Position numbers and translations under genes: made by a program
Assembly (NCBI GenBank): GCA_027487695.1
Contig: JAIYDB010000119.1
Coordinates: forward strand, 1-36,448
DNA from: Cytophagaceae bacterium
Lineage (GTDB): Bacteria; Bacteroidota; Bacteroidia; Cytophagales; Flexibacteraceae
Direction of reading: 5' to 3'
Length of the DNA: 36,448 nt
Shown here: positions 8,593-16,353 of the stretch, piece by piece
Numbering within the stretch: the stretch's first letter is position 1
Layout of the letters: every line of letters begins with the position of its first letter
The notes under the pieces: generated by a model
What the model was told of the DNA's origin: nothing
Seen by the model: only the letters and a program-made list of their open reading frames with translations
Databases searched by the model: none

Positions 8593-9456
8593 TTATCCTA
8601 GGTAACCTTTTAAGGCTTTGCTTTTGCTTACGTGGCGCAGCCTACGAATGGCTTTTTCTTTGATTTGGCGCACTCTTTCGCGGGTAAGGTTGAACTTTTC
8701 ACCTATTTCTTCAAGGGTCATAGTATGGTGACCATTTAGTCCGAAATAAAGCTCAATTACTTTCTGTTCTTTTTCGCCAAGGGTTTGAATAGCACGTTGT
8801 ACTTCTCTTCTTAACGATTCATGCATCAGGTCTAAATCTGGTGCGCTTTCGTTATCGTTTTCAAGTACATCTAATAAGCTATTGTCTTCACCTGGAACGA
8901 AAGGCGCATCCACCGATACGTGTCTGCCGCTGATACGGATAGTATCTGAAACTTCGCTTGGACTCATTTCTAAGGCTTCAGCAAGTTCTTCTGGCGATGG
9001 TTCACGCTCTAGCTTTTGCTCTAGTTCGCTATAAGTTTTGGTAATCTTATTTAAAGAACCTACACGGTTTAATGGTAAACGTACAATACGGCTTTGTTCA
9101 GCCAATGCCTGCAAAATAGATTGGCGAATCCACCAAACGGCGTATGAGATAAACTTAAAACCACGAGTTTCATCGAAACGCTGAGCGGCTTTAATTAGAC
9201 CTAAGTTACCTTCGTTAATTAAATCGCCTAACGAAAGACCTTGGTTTTGATATTGTTTAGCTACTGATACTACGAAACGAAGGTTTGCCTTCGTTAATTT
9301 TTCAAGTGCACGCTGGTCGCCTTCTCTGATTCGTTTTGCAAGTTCTACCTCTTCTTCAGGGGTAAGCAAATCTACCTTACCAATTTCTTGTAAATATTTA
9401 TCAAGAGATTGGCTTTCACGGTTGGTGATTTGTTTGCTAATCTTGAGTTGTCTCAT
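8593..9456 (-). CDS. rpoD: Primary sigma factor RpoD/SigA, Bacteroidota type
   Basis: The 287-residue sigma-70 factor starts [19 protein letters not shown], the usual Bacteroidota N-terminus, and lacks region 1.1. Region 1.2 ([19 protein letters not shown]), region 2 with the core-binding and -10 recognition parts ([35 protein letters not shown]), region 3 (about 135-200) and region 4 with the helix-turn-helix ([20 protein letters not shown]) are all present. This is the factor that reads the TTTG / TAnnTTTG promoters noted elsewhere in this window. It stands alone: a terminator follows it and a 192-base gap precedes it, containing a promoter box and a strongly folded leader (9479-9547). Confidence 0.98.
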   Translation of the reverse strand: MRQLKISKQITNRESQSLDKYLQEIGKVDLLTPEEEVELAKRIREGDQRALEKLTKANLRFVVSVAKQYQNQGLSLGDLINEGNLGLIKAAQRFDETRGFKFISYAVWWIRQSILQALAEQSRIVRLPLNRVGSLNKITKTYSELEQKLEREPSPEELAEALEMSPSEVSDTIRISGRHVSVDAPFVPGEDNSLLDVLENDNESAPDLDLMHESLRREVQRAIQTLGEKEQKVIELYFGLNGHHTMTLEEIGEKFNLTRERVRQIKEKAIRRLRHVSKSKALKGYLG

Positions 9457-9478
9457 CAGAATTTTTTAAGGTTGGTAT

Positions 9479-9547
9479 AATATCTAGCGGCAAAAAGAAT
9501 TGCCGAAGACCATTATGCTATAATAACGCAGTAGCTGCCTAGATATT
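9479..9547 (-). ncRNA. Cloverleaf-like structured 5' leader of rpoD
   Basis: Read on the minus strand, four stems nest without crossing: P1, 9 bp (9539-9547 with 9479-9487, AATATCTAG/CTAGATATT); P2, 4 bp with a 3-base loop (GCAG-CTA-CTGC, 9528-9538); P3, 5 bp with a 3-base loop (ATTAT-AGC-ATAAT, 9512-9524); P4, 6 bp with a 6-base loop (CGGCAA/TTGCCG, 9488-9505). The whole is 69 bases, and P1 begins where transcription is expected to start from the -7 box at 9554-9561. It leaves about 22 bases before the ATG. It could control rpoD mRNA stability or translation. It does not match tRNA sequence landmarks. The pairing is seen, the function is inferred. Confidence 0.5.
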
Positions 9548-9553
9548 GGAGCG

Positions 9554-9561
9554 CAAAGGTA
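9554..9561 (-). promoter_or_regulatory. -7 box of the rpoD promoter
   Basis: TACCTTTG on the minus strand is an exact match to the Bacteroidota -7 consensus TAnnTTTG, followed by GC-rich GCGCTCC at the expected start. A clear TTTG -33 box at the usual distance was not found. The predicted mRNA would have a leader of about 90 bases that contains the folded element at 9479-9547. Confidence 0.5.
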
Positions 9562-9648
9562 CAAACTCTATTGATAAAATAGACAGTAAATTTAGTAAGG
9601 AAGTCTGTAACCTCAAAAAAAAGTTATTCAGTAGATATTGATTTAGAT

Positions 9649-10296
9649 TTATTGGGCGTTTACAAATGGATTGTTCAGCTTTTCATATCCTATACTGGTT
9701 TTAGGACCGTGACCAGGGTACACGATTACTGCTGCTGGCAAGGTGTATAACTTGGTTCTGATGGTAGTTTCTAAGGTTTTGAAATTGCCACCTGGCAAAT
9801 CGGTTCTGCCTATAGACTCAAAAAATAAGGTATCGCCTACAATGATTAGACCTTCTTTTTCTTCATAAAAAGCAACGTGACCCGGGGCGTGCCCAGGAGT
9901 AAAGATAACCTTAAGGGTTGCATTGCCAATGGTAATGGTTTGCCCTTCTACTAAAAATTGGTCTGGTGTAGCACCTTGGTAGTTGTTAATACCAAAGGTT
10001 GGTGCATAGTTAGTAACAGAATCTAAAATCGAAATTTCGTTCTGATGGATATAAAGTTGTACTTGATAGGTGTTCTTACAAAAGGTATTGCCTAGTACGT
10101 GGTCAATATGGCAATGGGTATTGAGCAGGTAACGTACTTTCAGGTTTCTGCGTGAAATAAATTCAGCCAAGGCATTTTCTTCTGATGAATTAGAACAGCC
10201 CGGATCAATGATGGCAGCATCTAAAGTTTCATCGTCAAAAACGATATAGGTATTTTCCTGAAACGGATTAAATGTAAATGATTTAACGCTGAGCAT
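9649..10296 (-). CDS. Metallo-beta-lactamase fold hydrolase (glyoxalase II-like)
   Basis: The 215-residue protein has the MBL zinc motif H61-C-H63-I-D65-H66 (THCHIDH), then TPGHAPGHVAFY, VGDTLFFESIGRTDLPGG and the C-terminal YPGHG, the arrangement of small glyoxalase II/YcbL-type thiolester hydrolases. It is shorter than true glyoxalase II (no separate C-terminal substrate domain), so the substrate is uncertain; hydroxyacylglutathione hydrolase would be an over-call. Predicted cytosolic. It follows recG by 46 bases and has a candidate promoter of its own (10316-10323). Confidence 0.9.
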   Translation of the reverse strand: MLSVKSFTFNPFQENTYIVFDDETLDAAIIDPGCSNSSEENALAEFISRRNLKVRYLLNTHCHIDHVLGNTFCKNTYQVQLYIHQNEISILDSVTNYAPTFGINNYQGATPDQFLVEGQTITIGNATLKVIFTPGHAPGHVAFYEEKEGLIIVGDTLFFESIGRTDLPGGNFKTLETTIRTKLYTLPAAVIVYPGHGPKTSIGYEKLNNPFVNAQ

Positions 10297-10315
10297 AGCT
10301 TTTTAAGAACGCAGG

Positions 10316-10323
10316 CGAAGGTA
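10316..10323 (-). promoter_or_regulatory. Candidate -7 box upstream of the MBL hydrolase
   Basis: TACCTTCG on the minus strand, 20 bases before the ATG, resembles TAnnTTTG with one change. No convincing -33 box is visible, so the gene may also be read from recG. Confidence 0.28.
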
Positions 10324-10342
10324 TGAAAACTTGGTCAGAAAG

Positions 10343-12445
10343 TTAGCTAATCTTTCTCCATTCACTTTGTTTACGCATTTTTTGGGTATGCATCCAATGT
10401 TGCATAGGTAAGTGTTCTGGTAGTTCTAGTTTAGGGTCGGCCGCAATGAGTTCTTTGGCGGCTTGCCTGCTTAGTTCTACTATTTTGGCATCGGCACTTA
10501 AATCGGTCAGGTGTAAATCAACCACGCCGCTTTGTTGGGTTCCTGCTAAATCGCCAGGACCGCGGAGGCGTAAATCTACATCTGCTATTTCAAAGCCATC
10601 TGTGGTGCGTTCCATTGTTTCCAGACGTACGAAGGATTCTTTGCTCAATTTAACACCTGTTACAAGCAAGCAATAGCTTTGGTCAGCCCCTCTACCTACT
10701 CTACCTCTGAGCTGGTGCAATTGCGAAAGACCAAAACGTTCGGCACTTTCAATCACCATAACGGAAGCATTGGGTACGTTAACTCCCACCTCAATTACAG
10801 TAGTGGCTACCATAATTTGGGCTTTCCCTTCAATGAAAAGTTGCATTTGGGCATCGCGTTCTTCTTTTGGCATTTTGCCGTGTACCATTACAGTGAGGTA
10901 CTTTTCAGCTGGAAATGCTTCAGAAATGCGTTGGAAACCTTCTTGCAAGTTCTCAAAGTCTATTTTCTCTGATTCTTCAATCAAGGGAAAAACTACATAT
11001 ACCTGCCTTCCAAGTGCAATTTCCTTCTTCATAAAATCGAAGATGCGCTCTCTGGAGGTGTCGTATATGTGGCGGGTAGTGATTGGCTTACGTCCAGGAG
11101 GAAGTTCATCAATAATACTCACATCCAAATCGCCATAGAGGGTCATTGCCAAGGTTCTTGGAATTGGCGTGGCGGTCATTACCAAAACGTGGGGTGGACA
11201 TTGGCGTCCCTTTGCCCAAAGTTTTGCCCGTTGGGCAACGCCAAAGCGGTGTTGCTCGTCAATAATGCAAAGCGCTAGGTTATTGAAGATAACGGTATCG
11301 GTAAGTAAGGCGTGGGTACCAATAATCAATTTTAGTTCTCCGCTTTTAAGTGAAGCTAAAATTTGGTCACGTTCTTTTTTCTTGGTGTTGCCTGTGAGTT
11401 TAGCACAAGGGATGCCACATAGTGCTGCTAGTTCACCCAAACCTACAGCGTGCTGTTCGGTAAGGATTTCTGTGGGAGCCATTAATGCAGCTTGGTAGCC
11501 ATTAGAAATAGCCATAAGTGCGGCTACAAAAGCCACTATGGTTTTGCCTGAACCTACATCGCCTTGGAGCAAGCGGTTCATTTGCTGACCCGTATTTAAA
11601 TCGTGGTGGATTTCCTTGAGTACCCGTTTTTGCGCACCAGTCAATTGAAACTTCAAGTGGTTCAAATAAAACTCGTGTACTAAATCGGTCTTTGGGCAAA
11701 GCAAACCAGGGTTGGCTTCCTTTTGGTGGTAGTTGGTTTGCAGTAAACCTATTTGCAGAAAGAAAAGCTCTTCAAATTTGATGCGGAACTTTGCTTTTTC
11801 TAGCAGTTCCTGGCTTTTAGGGAAGTGCACATTGAGCAATGCTACTTTCCTTGAAACCATACGGTAGTTATCAATAATGCTTTCAGGCAGGTTTTCTTCT
11901 AAGTAGGGATATACTTGTTTGAAAAGCAGCTGCATAACCGATTCAATGGCTTTGCGATCTAGCTTCTTTTTACGCAAGCCTTCAGTTAAGCTGTAAACAG
12001 GATTTAGAAACTTAGGTGGCGCATAAGTTTGGGTAAAGACATCCAATTCAGGATGGGCTATGGAATACTTGCCTCCATATCGGGCTACCTTACCATAAGC
12101 CACGTATTCTAAGCCAACGATTAGCTTTTTTTCTAGCCAAGGTTGCGGTTTAAACCATACCAATTCAATCGTAGCAGTGCTATCTTGAATAATGGCGACT
12201 AGACGCCTATTGAAGCCTGTGCCTACCAATTCAGGCTTTTGAATTAGAGTGCCCTTTACTTGTAAGGTATCTCCTTCGGAGGCTTTGGCAATAGGTTCAA
12301 AATGCTGTCTGTTTTCGTACCTATAAGGAAAGAAGTATAGTAAATCGGCCCAAGTATTTAATGCTAATTCACCTGCCAATGCCTGTGCCTTTTGCGGGGT
12401 AAGTCCCGGTAATTGGCTTAAAGGATTGAGCAGGTATTGATGCAT
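10343..12445 (-). CDS. recG: ATP-dependent DNA helicase RecG
   Basis: RecG remodels stalled forks and branched DNA, including Holliday junctions. The 700-residue protein has the N-terminal wedge/OB domain (about 60-160, with VKGTLIQKPELVG), Walker A GDVGSGKT, the DEQH box in IIDEQHRFGV, TATPIPRTLAMTLYGD (motif III), and the C-terminal RecG signature GLSQLHQLRGRVGRG with GFEIADVDLRLRGPGDLAGTQQSG. The length is normal. It may be transcribed from a box at 12551-12558 with a leader of about 100 bases. It is divergent from the small lipoprotein gene at 12600. Confidence 0.97.
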   Translation of the reverse strand: MHQYLLNPLSQLPGLTPQKAQALAGELALNTWADLLYFFPYRYENRQHFEPIAKASEGDTLQVKGTLIQKPELVGTGFNRRLVAIIQDSTATIELVWFKPQPWLEKKLIVGLEYVAYGKVARYGGKYSIAHPELDVFTQTYAPPKFLNPVYSLTEGLRKKKLDRKAIESVMQLLFKQVYPYLEENLPESIIDNYRMVSRKVALLNVHFPKSQELLEKAKFRIKFEELFFLQIGLLQTNYHQKEANPGLLCPKTDLVHEFYLNHLKFQLTGAQKRVLKEIHHDLNTGQQMNRLLQGDVGSGKTIVAFVAALMAISNGYQAALMAPTEILTEQHAVGLGELAALCGIPCAKLTGNTKKKERDQILASLKSGELKLIIGTHALLTDTVIFNNLALCIIDEQHRFGVAQRAKLWAKGRQCPPHVLVMTATPIPRTLAMTLYGDLDVSIIDELPPGRKPITTRHIYDTSRERIFDFMKKEIALGRQVYVVFPLIEESEKIDFENLQEGFQRISEAFPAEKYLTVMVHGKMPKEERDAQMQLFIEGKAQIMVATTVIEVGVNVPNASVMVIESAERFGLSQLHQLRGRVGRGADQSYCLLVTGVKLSKESFVRLETMERTTDGFEIADVDLRLRGPGDLAGTQQSGVVDLHLTDLSADAKIVELSRQAAKELIAADPKLELPEHLPMQHWMHTQKMRKQSEWRKIS

Positions 12446-12550
12446 TTTCTATGGGAATTTTGGCTTTTTTCTAGCAATTGTTTTCCTGCTTTTGCCTGTT
12501 GCAGAAGGTAAACCCAGGTGCTTATTTCTTGTAATTCTACAGAAGAAAAC

Positions 12551-12584
12551 CAAAAATAGGGGCATTGTATTTAATTTGCAGCAA
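12551..12584 (-). promoter_or_regulatory. Candidate recG promoter
   Basis: TATTTTTG (minus strand, 12551-12558) matches TAnnTTTG exactly; an upstream TTG (12582-12584) is 23 bases away, longer than usual. The 154-base gap 12446-12599 otherwise shows no feature I can name. Confidence 0.3.
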
Positions 12585-12599
12585 CTTATTAAGAATTAG

Positions 12600-13079
12600 A
12601 TGCTGGAAGGTGCCTATAAGGCTGTGTTGAAGAATGGTGTTTTGGGTGTATTTACCCTGGCAATGTTGCTTGTTTTTACTACTGGTTGTAGTAGAAAGGT
12701 GTATAATGCTAATCCTTCTTTAATAGGTGAAAGTCAGATAGATGACTTGCAAATCGACGAAACTCCTACAAGACATATTGATGCCTACGGCTATTTGAAT
12801 TTGCCACCAGATTCGCCTTTGCCTATCGTGATTTTTACTTACAAGCCTAACGATTATTTAGTGGGTAGCCCTTGTGCGAGGGAGTATATGTTAGAACGTG
12901 GCTACCTGTATATTAGCAAAGACGACCATCCTAACCGCGATATTGACGAGGTAAAGATGTGGTTCATCATTAAACGTGCTGAGTGGAAAGTGTTTTGGCG
13001 CAATGGCCCAGGATGGAAAAAACGCCTGAGAAAACACTTGAAACAATGCAAGGCTTCATCAGGCGATTTTGTAGGCTAA
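12600..13079 (+). CDS. Small lipoprotein, unknown function
   Basis: The 159-residue protein begins with a basic and hydrophobic lead ending in LVFTTGC, a lipobox with the predicted lipidated cysteine at residue 30. The mature part has a Tyr/Pro-rich centre (FTYKPNDYLVGSPCAREYML) and a very basic C-terminal third (WKVFWRNGPGWKKRLRKHLKQC). I do not recognise the family. The gene stands alone between recG, divergent, and purB, which converges on it with an 11-base gap. Confidence 0.75.
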   Translation: MLEGAYKAVLKNGVLGVFTLAMLLVFTTGCSRKVYNANPSLIGESQIDDLQIDETPTRHIDAYGYLNLPPDSPLPIVIFTYKPNDYLVGSPCAREYMLERGYLYISKDDHPNRDIDEVKMWFIIKRAEWKVFWRNGPGWKKRLRKHLKQCKASSGDFVG

Positions 13080-13090
13080 GTAATTATTTT

Positions 13091-14425
13091 TTACTCAGGT
13101 AACTGACCTAAGTAGTTATCAGGCTTAATGTTATGCAATACTGCCTTGGTAGTTTCATTGATGTTTAGGCTTTCAATGAAGGCAGTAATATCGTCCATTG
13201 TAATTTCAGACTTACCTCTAGTAAGTGCCTTTAAAGCCTCATATGGTTGTGGGTAGCCTATTGCACGCAATACCGTTTGGATGCCTTCTGCAACTACGGC
13301 AGCATTGGTTTCTAAATCTTTATGTAGTTGGGCATTATTTAATTCTAACTTACCTAATCCCTTTAAAACTGACTGTAACGCAATTATAGTATGCGACATT
13401 GGAACACCTAAGTTGCGTAAAACGGTACTATCGGTAAGGTCACGTTGTAGGCGACTGATAGGAAGTTTCTCTGCAAAGTGTTGGAACAAAGCATTAGCTA
13501 CACCAAGGTTACCTTCAGCATTTTCAAAGTCGATTGGGTTAACTTTGTGTGGCATTGCGCTGCTGCCTACTTCGCCTTCTTTGGTTTTTTGCTTGAAGTA
13601 ATTGATAGAGATATAGGTCCATATATCCCTGCACATATCAATTAAGATGGTATTGATACGACTCAAATTATGGGCCCAAGCCGCTAAATTATCGTAATGC
13701 TCAATTTGAGTAGTGTACTTACTTCTACTCAAATGCAATACGTTTTCAACAAATTGGTTGCCGAAATCGTGCCATTGGTGGTCTGGAAAAGCGACGTTAT
13801 GCGCATTGAAATTACCCGTTGCTCCACCAAACTTTGCCGAATAAGGAACTTGTTCTAGGTGAGCAATTTGGTTTTCTAAACGCTCAATAAAAACAAATAT
13901 CTCCTTACCTAAACGAGTTGGCGATGCTGGCTGTCCGTGAGTGCGTGCAAGCATAGGTACTTCTAACCATTGCTCCGCTAAAATTTCAAGCTGGTCTAGC
14001 ACCTGCTGAAGCATTGGCAAAAGCACTTCTTCAGTAGCCTCTTTCATAGAAAGAGGAATGGCAGTATTATTAATATCTTGAGAAGTAAGCCCAAAGTGTA
14101 CCCACTCGGTATTTAACTTCATAGGCAGGCTTTGGATACGTTCTTTCAAGAAGTATTCTAGAGCCTTAATATCGTGGTTGGTGGTAGCTTCTAATTCTTT
14201 AACACGGAAACAATCGTCTAAAGAAAAGCCACGGTGAATTTCTCTTAGCAATTCAGGATCAGAAACTGGCGTGCCAATAGCTTCTGAAAACGCAATGAGG
14301 TATTCGATTTCAACAAATAGGCGGTATTTGAAAAGCGCATACTCTGAGAAATAATCAGACAAAGCAGCGGTAGTTTTATGGTAACGCCCATCAACAGGGC
14401 TAACGGCCAAAAGCGGATGCAACAT
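13091..14425 (-). CDS. purB: Adenylosuccinate lyase
   Basis: PurB cleaves SAICAR to AICAR and adenylosuccinate to AMP in purine synthesis. The 444-residue protein starts LLAVSPVDGRYHKTTAALSD, as in E. coli-type PurB; conserved pieces are EWVHFGLTSQDINNTA (109-122), the catalytic histidine H163 in ARTHGQPASPT, and the signature loop GSSAMPHKVNPIDFE from 287 with the catalytic serine. The length is close to the 456-residue E. coli enzyme. It is monocistronic by position. Its promoter (14446-14476) has a short palindrome over the -7 box. Confidence 0.97.
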   Translation of the reverse strand: MLHPLLAVSPVDGRYHKTTAALSDYFSEYALFKYRLFVEIEYLIAFSEAIGTPVSDPELLREIHRGFSLDDCFRVKELEATTNHDIKALEYFLKERIQSLPMKLNTEWVHFGLTSQDINNTAIPLSMKEATEEVLLPMLQQVLDQLEILAEQWLEVPMLARTHGQPASPTRLGKEIFVFIERLENQIAHLEQVPYSAKFGGATGNFNAHNVAFPDHQWHDFGNQFVENVLHLSRSKYTTQIEHYDNLAAWAHNLSRINTILIDMCRDIWTYISINYFKQKTKEGEVGSSAMPHKVNPIDFENAEGNLGVANALFQHFAEKLPISRLQRDLTDSTVLRNLGVPMSHTIIALQSVLKGLGKLELNNAQLHKDLETNAAVVAEGIQTVLRAIGYPQPYEALKALTRGKSEITMDDITAFIESLNINETTKAVLHNIKPDNYLGQLPE

Positions 14426-14439
14426 ACAAGGTGGTAGCT

Positions 14440-14476
14440 AAGGTGCAAAGGTGGCACCTTATGGCTAAACTGCAAA
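14440..14476 (-). promoter_or_regulatory. purB promoter with palindrome across the -7 box
   Basis: On the minus strand TTTG (14473-14476), 19 bases, then CACCTTTG (14446-14453) fits the Bacteroidota promoter with one change in the -7 box. A 7-bp inverted repeat, AAGGTGC (14440-14446) and GCACCTT (14454-14460), brackets the box and could be an operator, but it may be chance. Confidence 0.45.
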
Positions 14477-14519
14477 ATTAAGGAATTGCTATCTGGTAAA
14501 AATTTGGTAAATAATTGGT

Positions 14520-15242
14520 TTACAAATGTAGGTAGTATGGCTGCAAAAGAGCGGTAAACTCAGGGGTATATTCGTTTTGGGAATTACGAATGGAAAGGGT
14601 TGTAGAACTAGGTTGTGTAAAACTATTGCCTCTTATAAACTGGCTTACCACTCTAAAAACAGGTTTTTCTAGGGAATTATGTATAAAAAATTGTTGTAAA
14701 GGAAACCAGCCAAATGCAGCTAACTCTTCTGAAAGCTGTGTCATTTGGTAAGAAGGGAGCAGACACCAAAAGCTGGCATTTTCTAAAGATAATCTGTTTA
14801 CAGAAAAGGCTAATTCTTTAAATGAAAGTGAAGTAGTATGTAAGGCAGCATTCTTCTTAGGGTCGGGTCCTAATAGGTGGTCGGGAAAAAATGGAGGATT
14901 GCAAATGATTACATCAAATAAATTGACGGGCTGGTAATCTATTACGTTACCTTCAATTGCTGACAGACGATTACCCCAAGGCGAATTTTCAAAATTAAAA
15001 TTTGCTTCTTCAGTAGCAGCAGGGTCTATTTCTAAAGCTGTAAAATGGGCATCAGGAAATTTTTGAGCCAACATTAAAGGCAACAAGCCAGTACCTGTGC
15101 CAATATCTAAAACCGTTTTTGCCTTAACTAAGTCAATCAATGCGCCAAACAAGCAGCTTTCGGTACAGACCTTTAAGGTGGTTTGTTCCTGTTTTACAGC
15201 AAATTGTTTGAAGGTAAAGTACCCTTTCTGGATAGGTAGCAA
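14520..15242 (-). CDS. trmN6: tRNA1(Val) (adenine37-N6)-methyltransferase-like (TrmN6/YfiC)
   Basis: A class I SAM methyltransferase expected to make m6A37 in tRNA(Val). The core starts YFTFKQFAVKQ, then TLKVCTESCLFGA (the family reads MKVGTDGxLLGAW), SAM motif DIGTGTGLLPLMLAQ and the catalytic NPPFF, the usual N-P-P-[FYW] of N6-adenine methyltransferases. No ATG precedes the core: the candidate starts are TTG codons at 15332, 15281 and 15242. I chose 15242 (240 residues) because it gives the family's usual 8-12 residues before FTFKQF and avoids overlap with the divergent exonuclease gene. The 58 bases between the two starts must hold both promoters. Confidence 0.82.
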   Translation of the reverse strand: MLPIQKGYFTFKQFAVKQEQTTLKVCTESCLFGALIDLVKAKTVLDIGTGTGLLPLMLAQKFPDAHFTALEIDPAATEEANFNFENSPWGNRLSAIEGNVIDYQPVNLFDVIICNPPFFPDHLLGPDPKKNAALHTTSLSFKELAFSVNRLSLENASFWCLLPSYQMTQLSEELAAFGWFPLQQFFIHNSLEKPVFRVVSQFIRGNSFTQPSSTTLSIRNSQNEYTPEFTALLQPYYLHL

Positions 15243-15300
15243 GATTAAATTCCCTTTGATTAGTGAAACAAAATAAGCCAAATTATATTTAGCCTTTGGT

Positions 15301-16353
15301 ATGGCTAGGCATTTGCTCGAATTTACAGACAAAGGAATTTACTGCGAAGCAGGCGATTTTTACATTGACCCTTGGAAAAAGGTGAGCAAGGCGGTAATCA
15401 CGCACGCCCACGCCGACCACTCTCGTTGGGGAATGGAGCAGTATATCGCCCATAACCATTCTGTGCCAATTATGCGCTTGCGACTAGGTGCAAAAATTGC
15501 TGTAACAGGTTATGATTATAACGAAACCTTTATGGTGAATGGGGTGAAACTAAGCTTTCATCCAGCAGGTCATATCATAGGTTCGTCGCAAGTGAGGGTT
15601 GAATATAAAGGTGAAATTTGGGTTGCCAGTGGCGATTACAAACTAGCCGACGATAATTTCAGTGCGCCTTTTGAACCCGTGCAATGCCATACATTTATTA
15701 CAGAATCAACTTTTGGGTTGCCAGTATACAGGTGGAAACCAAGTAAAGTAATTTACAATGAAATGAATGCATGGTGGCAACAAAACCAAGCGGAAGGTAA
15801 AGTCTCGGTTTTGGCTGGATATTCTCTAGGAAAAGCCCAGAGAATGCTTCAAAATATAGATGCCAGTATTGGTCCTATTTATACCCACGGTGCAGTAGAA
15901 AATGTAAATTCGGTACTAAGGCATTATCAGGATTTACCAGAAACCACGCCAGTAAGTGCCGCAAAGAACAAAACAGAACTAGCAGGAAGCTTGGTTATAT
16001 GTCCACCATCTGCTCTCAATACCCCTTGGGAAAAGAAATTAGGCGATACTGATACCGCTATGGCTAGCGGTTGGATGGGTTTACGAGGAGCAAGAAGAAG
16101 GCAATCGGTTGATAGAGGATTTGTATTAAGCGACCACGCCGATTGGGACGATTTGATTAATTCCATAAAGGCCACTGGTTGCGAGCAAGTATTCGTTACC
16201 CACGGTTATACCCATCTGTTTGCCAAGTGGTTACGAGAGCAAGGCTACGATGCCCACGAAGCTGTAACCGATTATATAGGCGAAGCAGCAGATAATGATA
16301 TAGCAGAAGAAACTACCACAGTAGTTGCAGCAGAAGAGGAGGGAAAGCAATGA
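15301..16353 (+). CDS. Ligase-associated DNA exonuclease (MBL/beta-CASP fold)
   Basis: The first gene of a known four-gene repair cluster. The 350-residue protein shows the metallo-beta-lactamase motif HAHADH at 35-40 (VITHAHADHSRWG), later HPAGHIIGSSQVRVE and SGDYKL, then a beta-CASP-like region with LAGYSLGKAQRM and the C-terminal SDHADWDDL and VFVTHG. Family members are metal-dependent nucleases that trim DNA ends. The N-terminus (LLEFTDKGIYCEAGDFYIDPW) matches the usual family start. The last ~20 residues are acidic and low in complexity. Its TGA overlaps the ligase ATG (ATGA), so the two are coupled. Confidence 0.94.
   Translation: MARHLLEFTDKGIYCEAGDFYIDPWKKVSKAVITHAHADHSRWGMEQYIAHNHSVPIMRLRLGAKIAVTGYDYNETFMVNGVKLSFHPAGHIIGSSQVRVEYKGEIWVASGDYKLADDNFSAPFEPVQCHTFITESTFGLPVYRWKPSKVIYNEMNAWWQQNQAEGKVSVLAGYSLGKAQRMLQNIDASIGPIYTHGAVENVNSVLRHYQDLPETTPVSAAKNKTELAGSLVICPPSALNTPWEKKLGDTDTAMASGWMGLRGARRRQSVDRGFVLSDHADWDDLINSIKATGCEQVFVTHGYTHLFAKWLREQGYDAHEAVTDYIGEAADNDIAEETTTVVAAEEEGKQ

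Noticed and set aside
9479-9547. Cloverleaf in the rpoD leader considered as a tRNA gene
   Set aside because: The stem lengths (9, 4, 5, 6) and loops do not match a tRNA, and the T-loop TTCRA and the D-loop GG are absent.
15243-15332. Longer TrmN6 start at 15332 overlapping the exonuclease gene
   Set aside because: It uses a TTG inside the divergent gene and adds residues without family similarity; the TTG at 15242 fits the family length better.
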